Positions 59,917 through 64,000 of a DNA stretch of 64,000 nt are shown piece by piece. The notes beneath the pieces are model-generated. The model did not search any database and was not told the origin of the DNA. It was given only the letters and a program-made list of their open reading frames with translations. The stretch comes from Candidatus Hermodarchaeum yapensis (lineage in GTDB: Archaea > Asgardarchaeota > Hermodarchaeia > Hermodarchaeales > Hermodarchaeaceae), in contig JAEOSK010000012.1 in NCBI GenBank assembly GCA_016840405.1, positions 1-64,000 on the forward strand, given 5' to 3'. Numbering within the stretch: the first letter of the stretch is position 1; each line of letters opens with the position of its first letter. The position numbers and the translations under genes are program-made.

Positions 59917-61821
59917 GTGGAACACAAATACTCCACCCAGATGCTTGCAATCATAGTACTCGTTACGCTTATTCCATTCTTCCTAACCTCTTCAGAGCAA
60001 GAGCTAATTCCAAACGTTCTAGCAACTTCCGTCGAGTGGGATCCAACAGGACCTTTCGCTGACCGGGCAGTATTCCATGTAATTTCAAGTCAGGACCAAC
60101 AAATCGCTGCTTTAATCGATGGAAGTCTTGATCATTTAGCCGATAGTGTCAAAGCCACTTATGTTGAAACCCTTGAAGCCAACCCGAATATCGAAGTAAC
60201 CCGTACGAAAGGACTCAAAGTTGGCATCATGGCTATTAATTGTGAACGTTATCCCTACTCAATTCCAGGATTTCGCCAAGCTCTTGCCTTAGCGGTGGAT
60301 AAACATGAAGCCTTATCGATAATGTGGGAGGGGCTAGGGTTTGTTCTCGACTCACTCATTCCCCCAGCAACCGGTGTGTGGCATAACAATCAAACCACAC
60401 CGAGTTACAAGGAATCACAAGTTGAAGTTGCACGAATTGTCCTCAACCAAGCCGGGTTCATCGATATCGACAGTGATGATTTCGTTGAGGCACCGGATGG
60501 GTCAGACTTTGTTTTTCGCCCTCTCTATCCCTCTGAAAGTTCAGGATGGGGTGCGGTAATGGCTGCCATGCAAGGTTATTGGACTGATGCCGGTATTCCA
60601 GTAGCCCCTCAAGCAGTCCCAGATATCACATTAAAAGCCCTCATAGAGACCTATCCACGTGATTATGATGCTGCAAATATCGAAATTGATTTCCTTCAAC
60701 ATAACCCACTACTCTTAGAGAACTTCGTTAGTGACCAGATTCCGAATTCTGGATGGAACTTCATGAACTGGTCTAACAGCACCTATGACAACTTGATTGA
60801 TCTCATGTTAACCTCATCTGATAAAGATACAGTCCTCGATGCAGCTCATGATGCACAGCAAATCCTCGTAGGCGATATGCCCATGCTTGTGTGGTATACC
60901 AATTTAGAAGTCAATGCCCACCGAACAGACACTTGGCAAAATTTTGTAGTTGTACCAGGTTACGGGACAGGACCTATGAATCGTTGGACTCCACGAACAG
61001 TCCGCTTAAGATTTGGAGACCCATACCGCCATCCAACAAGTGGAACCGGTGGAGTCTTCGACACACTCATTAGCGAACCAATGGATTCGCAAAATCCATT
61101 AACTGCGAAAAAAGCATCAAGTCGGTACATCTTAGATCAGATATACCTCACTCTTACAGGATTAGACGATCCATTGAACCTTTCAAGTACCCTTAATGGA
61201 GGCGGTCTTGCTTTCGAGTGGTCCAAAAGAGAACTCCCCGAAGGCTACCAATTCGACTTTATCTTATACGGAAATACAACCGATATTCCTCCGGCTTTAC
61301 AAACGTCTGAAATTGATGGATACTATCAATCTTCCCCTGCATATTGGCATGACATGGGTGGTGATTTTGGAGGAAAAGTTACCGCCCATGATGTTGAATT
61401 TAGTTACAATTTGATTGTCGATAATGCAATTCCAGAGTACATCAAACAAATTCCCTATTTGAATTCCTGTGAGGCGATTGATGATTACCATGTACGCATT
61501 ACGACGAACGGAAAGAGTTACTGGGCCTTTGATTATATCCGAAACTGGGTAATCCTCCCCAAGCACATCTGGCAGGGAATCCTCAGTCCACTCCTTTTCA
61601 CGAATTCGAAACCCATCGGCTGTGGCCCCTACCAATGGTATAGACGAATTGAGGGTGAATATGTCGAACTCGTATTCTGGGAGCATTACCATGATGGTGT
61701 TCCCGGACACACGTTCGGAGCAATTCCTCCTGTAAATTATCTACTCGCCTATCTTTCCGTGGGTATTCTAATAATCGCAATTATTATTCTCGGAAGTTAC
61801 TTGTACCTCCGATCAAGGTAA
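59917..61821 (+). CDS. Solute-binding protein (SBP_bac_5-like) with permuted domain order, membrane anchored
   Basis: A 634-residue extracellular protein with an N-terminal helix (8-27) and a C-terminal helix (606-628). Its two halves match peptide-binding family 5, but in swapped order. Residues 45-345 match the family's latter part (AALIDGSLDHLADSVKATYVETLEANPNIEVTRTKGLKVGIMAINCERYPYSIPGFRQALALAVDKHEAL); residues 355-600 match its beginning (DTLISEPMDSQNPLTAKKASSRYILDQIYLTLTGLDDP, GKVTAHDVEFSYNLIVDN, YHVRITTNGKSYWAFDYI, ILPKHIW, GCGPYQW). No permease gene adjoins. GTG 59917; ATG 59941 possible. Confidence 0.75.
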   Translation: MEHKYSTQMLAIIVLVTLIPFFLTSSEQELIPNVLATSVEWDPTGPFADRAVFHVISSQDQQIAALIDGSLDHLADSVKATYVETLEANPNIEVTRTKGLKVGIMAINCERYPYSIPGFRQALALAVDKHEALSIMWEGLGFVLDSLIPPATGVWHNNQTTPSYKESQVEVARIVLNQAGFIDIDSDDFVEAPDGSDFVFRPLYPSESSGWGAVMAAMQGYWTDAGIPVAPQAVPDITLKALIETYPRDYDAANIEIDFLQHNPLLLENFVSDQIPNSGWNFMNWSNSTYDNLIDLMLTSSDKDTVLDAAHDAQQILVGDMPMLVWYTNLEVNAHRTDTWQNFVVVPGYGTGPMNRWTPRTVRLRFGDPYRHPTSGTGGVFDTLISEPMDSQNPLTAKKASSRYILDQIYLTLTGLDDPLNLSSTLNGGGLAFEWSKRELPEGYQFDFILYGNTTDIPPALQTSEIDGYYQSSPAYWHDMGGDFGGKVTAHDVEFSYNLIVDNAIPEYIKQIPYLNSCEAIDDYHVRITTNGKSYWAFDYIRNWVILPKHIWQGILSPLLFTNSKPIGCGPYQWYRRIEGEYVELVFWEHYHDGVPGHTFGAIPPVNYLLAYLSVGILIIAIIILGSYLYLRSR

Positions 61822-61929
61822 CCATCAAATTACTCAAAAAAGCTGATTTGCTATCCTTTGATAATTTGAATTTTTTTGCTTAGAATATGAAGATATGCCT
61901 TGTTTTTCCCATTTTTTGTAAAAAATATC

Positions 61930-61942
61930 ATTTTTTATACGA
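61930..61942 (+). promoter_or_regulatory. TATA box of the small GTPase gene
   Basis: TTTTTTATACGAA about 60 bases before GTG 61996, preceded by the inverted repeat TTTTTT-GT-AAAAAA at 61913-61926. Confidence 0.4.
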
Positions 61943-61995
61943 AACCTTTTTGCACTATCTTACGCTGTACGCCTTAGGGTACTACCTGGGAAAGG

Positions 61996-62589
61996 GTGAA
62001 AGTGTCAAGCAAGTTAGCACCCTCTGACATACATGAAAGAGTCACAGATCGCCCAACAGATTTTGGTATTAAAGTAGTCATGATGGGCGATGGCGCAGTG
62101 GGTAAAACGTCACTTGTACTCCGATACACCCAAAATACATTCTCACCCGAGTACAAACAGTCTTTAGGGGCAAGTTTTGCGGTCAGAGATTTAGAAATCC
62201 AAGACCAGAATGTCAAACTGGTTATTTGGGATGTCGCAGGTCAACCCTCATTTCGCCAAGTCCGCCGCCATTACTATAGCGGAGCTCATGGGGCCCTCCT
62301 ACTATTTGATGTCACAGAACCACGAACCTTTATGACCCTCCAAAACTGGTACAACGACTTTCGGAATGTAGTTCCTGACGGAGCAATAATTCTCATCGGT
62401 AATAAAGTAGATCTTGAGGAAAGTCGACAAGTCCCACCGGAAGCAGCTCAAATGCTGCAAAACTGGTGGAACATCCCTTACATCGAAACCTCCGCTGCAA
62501 ACGCCACTGGTGTCACTGATGCGTTCATCCTTGTTGCAGAAAATGCTCTAGAACGGGCAAAATCTCAAATGCGACCAAAAGAAGACTAA
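61996..62589 (+). CDS. Ras/Rab-like small GTPase
   Basis: A 197-residue eukaryote-like small GTPase. All G boxes are clear: G1 GDGAVGKTS (31-39), the effector region YKQSLGASFAVRDL standing for the Rab YxxTIGxDF, G3 WDVAGQPSF, G4 NKVD and G5 TSA. The switch I threonine of Ras is replaced by serine or leucine in SLGASF. There is no C-terminal cysteine, so no prenyl anchor. Helix RRHYYSGAHGALLLFDVTEPRTF is Rab-like. It acts as a GTP-switched membrane or trafficking regulator by analogy. The start is GTG 61996 or 62002. Confidence 0.92.
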   Translation: MKVSSKLAPSDIHERVTDRPTDFGIKVVMMGDGAVGKTSLVLRYTQNTFSPEYKQSLGASFAVRDLEIQDQNVKLVIWDVAGQPSFRQVRRHYYSGAHGALLLFDVTEPRTFMTLQNWYNDFRNVVPDGAIILIGNKVDLEESRQVPPEAAQMLQNWWNIPYIETSAANATGVTDAFILVAENALERAKSQMRPKED

Positions 62590-62634
62590 TCCACTTTTTT
62601 GGAATTTTTCACGTTTCGTCTCATTCAATTCATT

Positions 62635-63057
62635 CTACAGGTTGTTTCTTTCTATCAAAGTTACTTTCAGTGTGAGCCCGTCGACTCCTTCAACCAAGAT
62701 GGGCGAATTTTGGCGAATCTGATTTTGTGATTGGGCATTCCAAACTTCACCACGGACTCGAACTCTGCCAACCCAAACATCCGACTTGATTTCCCGAAAA
62801 TCGCTCAATGCCACGCCTTCTTGACCAATTAATGGATCATAAACGGGAATGTAGGCACTGGTCCAATAGGAGTAAATTTTCACAAGCGTAAAGATGACGA
62901 GTCCAAATACAACCACAATCATCCCTGGGAGTATAAGCCACGGAACAAAAACACTGAGAACCACAAAGGCGATAGTGGCAATTATGGCCTCTTCGATGAC
63001 ATTAATGATGATGAAACCATACAACCGCCTTCGAGATCTTTTCTCTTCTTGACTCAT
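62635..63057 (-). CDS. NfeD-like membrane protein
   Basis: A 140-residue protein: two helices (about 14-37 and 40-62) and a C-terminal OB-fold-like domain beginning PLIGQEGVALSDF, as in NfeD proteins that accompany stomatin-type membrane proteins. The C-terminal VKVTLIER strand closes the barrel. No stomatin gene is next to it. Convergent with the small GTPase gene. Confidence 0.7.
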   Translation of the reverse strand: MSQEEKRSRRRLYGFIIINVIEEAIIATIAFVVLSVFVPWLILPGMIVVVFGLVIFTLVKIYSYWTSAYIPVYDPLIGQEGVALSDFREIKSDVWVGRVRVRGEVWNAQSQNQIRQNSPILVEGVDGLTLKVTLIERNNL

Positions 63058-63191
63058 ATCCTAACTCCTTTCTTGATTCCCATAAGAGCTCATATGTCAT
63101 GTAAACTTCTAGATTCATAGAAAAAAGACTATCCTTTCGGTAGCCTTTTACCCCAAAGTGTCATGCACTTACATTTGGAGGCAAGTAGGTT

Positions 63192-64000
63192 ATGATTGAA
63201 GAAGCTTTAGCAAACGAGCTCAATCTCCTTCGAAAACTCGTCGAAATCAACACCACCGTCACCAGCGATAGTCGAACGGGCTACGCTGAATGCTCTGAAA
63301 TGATCCGCCTTGAAGCCCAACGAATGGGTCTAGGCACAGAAGTGTTAGACGGACGAGATGTAACTATCGATGGCGATTCACGACCAAATGTGGTGGTTTC
63401 ACTTGAAGGAACATCCGATGTGAATCTCATCTATGTAACTCACCTCGATGTCGTCCCCGCTGATCCTGAGAAATGGAAAACGCCACCATTCCAACTCCGA
63501 GTAACAAAGGATCGAGCATATGGTCGCGGTGCTGCGGACGATAAAAGCAATATCGTTGCAGCCATGTCAGCAATGGCTGAATTAGCCCAAGGCGAGCCCG
63601 AGGTTAACATCAATCTCCTTGTCACTGTTGATGAAGAAATTGGCGGGAGAGCCGGGATTGAGTACTTATTCAAGGATTTGAAGATGCGTGGCCATGCGGG
63701 AGTTGTCATTGACAGTGCCCCTAACTATGTCAGTATAGGGGCTAGTGGAGCCCTTTGGGGTCGAGTAACCATCAAAGGTGAAGGAGGGCACAGTGGATAT
63801 CCCCACAAGGCAGATAATGCCATTTATCGTGCTACAAGATATATCGACAAACTCCGGGAATATCATTCAAAGGTATCCAAGGTTCGAAGCAAGATCCCCG
63901 CTCCTCCACAAGCTCCGTATCCTAAGGTTCATGGTCGATTCACAATCACTATGATCCATGCAGGGGAGAAAGAAAATGTAATTCCTGGTGACTGTGAAAT
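63192..64000 (+). CDS. M20 family metallopeptidase/deacylase, cut by the window end
   Basis: Start of an ArgE/DapE/CPG2-type dizinc hydrolase, 269 residues seen before the window ends. Zinc ligands: THLDVVPADPEKWKTPPF (H, D), GRGAADDKSN (D), VDEEIGG (general base E and ligand E) and VVIDSAP; the dimerisation domain starts at GALWGRVTIKGEGGHSGYPHKADNAI. ATG 63192 is preceded by GGAGG at 63178-63182. It deacylates an amino acid or dipeptide; substrate unclear without the rest. Confidence 0.88.
   Translation, partial: MIEEALANELNLLRKLVEINTTVTSDSRTGYAECSEMIRLEAQRMGLGTEVLDGRDVTIDGDSRPNVVVSLEGTSDVNLIYVTHLDVVPADPEKWKTPPFQLRVTKDRAYGRGAADDKSNIVAAMSAMAELAQGEPEVNINLLVTVDEEIGGRAGIEYLFKDLKMRGHAGVVIDSAPNYVSIGASGALWGRVTIKGEGGHSGYPHKADNAIYRATRYIDKLREYHSKVSKVRSKIPAPPQAPYPKVHGRFTITMIHAGEKENVIPGDCE

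Noticed and set aside
62590-62634. Hairpin at the GTPase/NfeD convergent end
   Set aside because: Only 4-bp matches were found; the T-tract here is enough for termination, so this junction is an exception to the hairpin pattern.

Overview
The window is archaeal and most likely from an Asgard (Promethearchaeota) genome. The evidence is a Ras/Rab-like small GTPase (61996-62589), a roadblock/LC7 protein (29094-29480), a probable longin-like protein (31259-32425), a histone-fold protein (30404-30625), RadA, archaeal-type inositol-1-phosphate synthase and a tungsten-type aldehyde:ferredoxin oxidoreductase. TATA promoters, some of them leaderless, and many GTG/TTG starts also fit. I cannot place the lineage within Asgard from the sequence alone. 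I recognise no rRNA, tRNA, CRISPR array, insertion sequence or prophage.

Layout. 1-8.7 kb: zinc-ribbon protein, MFS transporter, an ABC exporter pair, a divergent iron-sulfur flavoprotein/archaeoflavoprotein pair, a Nudix hydrolase, inositol-1-phosphate synthase and a RimK-like ligase. 9.2-14.7 kb: a GH3-family adenylating enzyme, a 7-TM protein, and a leftward set holding a ten-helix transporter-like protein fused to an Lrp-type RAM domain next to a free RAM domain. 14.7-25 kb: a non-coding stretch with a probable decayed gene, then a cell-surface block with a 1327-residue alpha/alpha-toroid ectoprotein and an 815-residue parallel beta-helix protein. 25-34 kb: half-PLD protein, tandem HTH regulator, roadblock plus PD-(D/E)XK nuclease operon (apparent CTG start), histone-fold protein, a three-gene operon of secreted protein, longin-like protein and helical protein, and a TPR-like protein. 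34-38 kb: DegT aminotransferase and a hemerythrin/ferritin-like operon. 38-46 kb: membrane hydrolase, a divergent family-B DNA polymerase, a zinc-ribbon membrane protein behind a 26-bp palindrome, an FAH-family enzyme, a stand-alone LigD-type phosphoesterase and a lipocalin-like protein. 46-57 kb: membrane and surface proteins, tandem Lrp regulator, methyltransferase, beta-lactamase-fold hydrolase, Nudix, PAS, DUF917 and flavin reductase. 57-64 kb: radA, aldehyde oxidoreductase, a substrate-binding protein with permuted domain order, small GTPase, NfeD-like protein and an M20 peptidase cut by the window end.

Themes. Several genes serve flavin, iron-sulfur and oxygen chemistry (Isf, AfpA, aldehyde oxidoreductase, flavin reductase, hemerythrin, ferritin-like proteins, PAS). 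At least four proteins carry or appear to carry Lrp/AsnC-type sensory domains, one of them fused to a membrane transporter fold. Many genes encode membrane-anchored surface proteins. Most convergent gene ends carry an inverted repeat with one arm on or beside the leftward stop codon, which is not the usual picture of archaeal termination.

All functional statements rest on reading motifs and family resemblance by eye. No database search was run.
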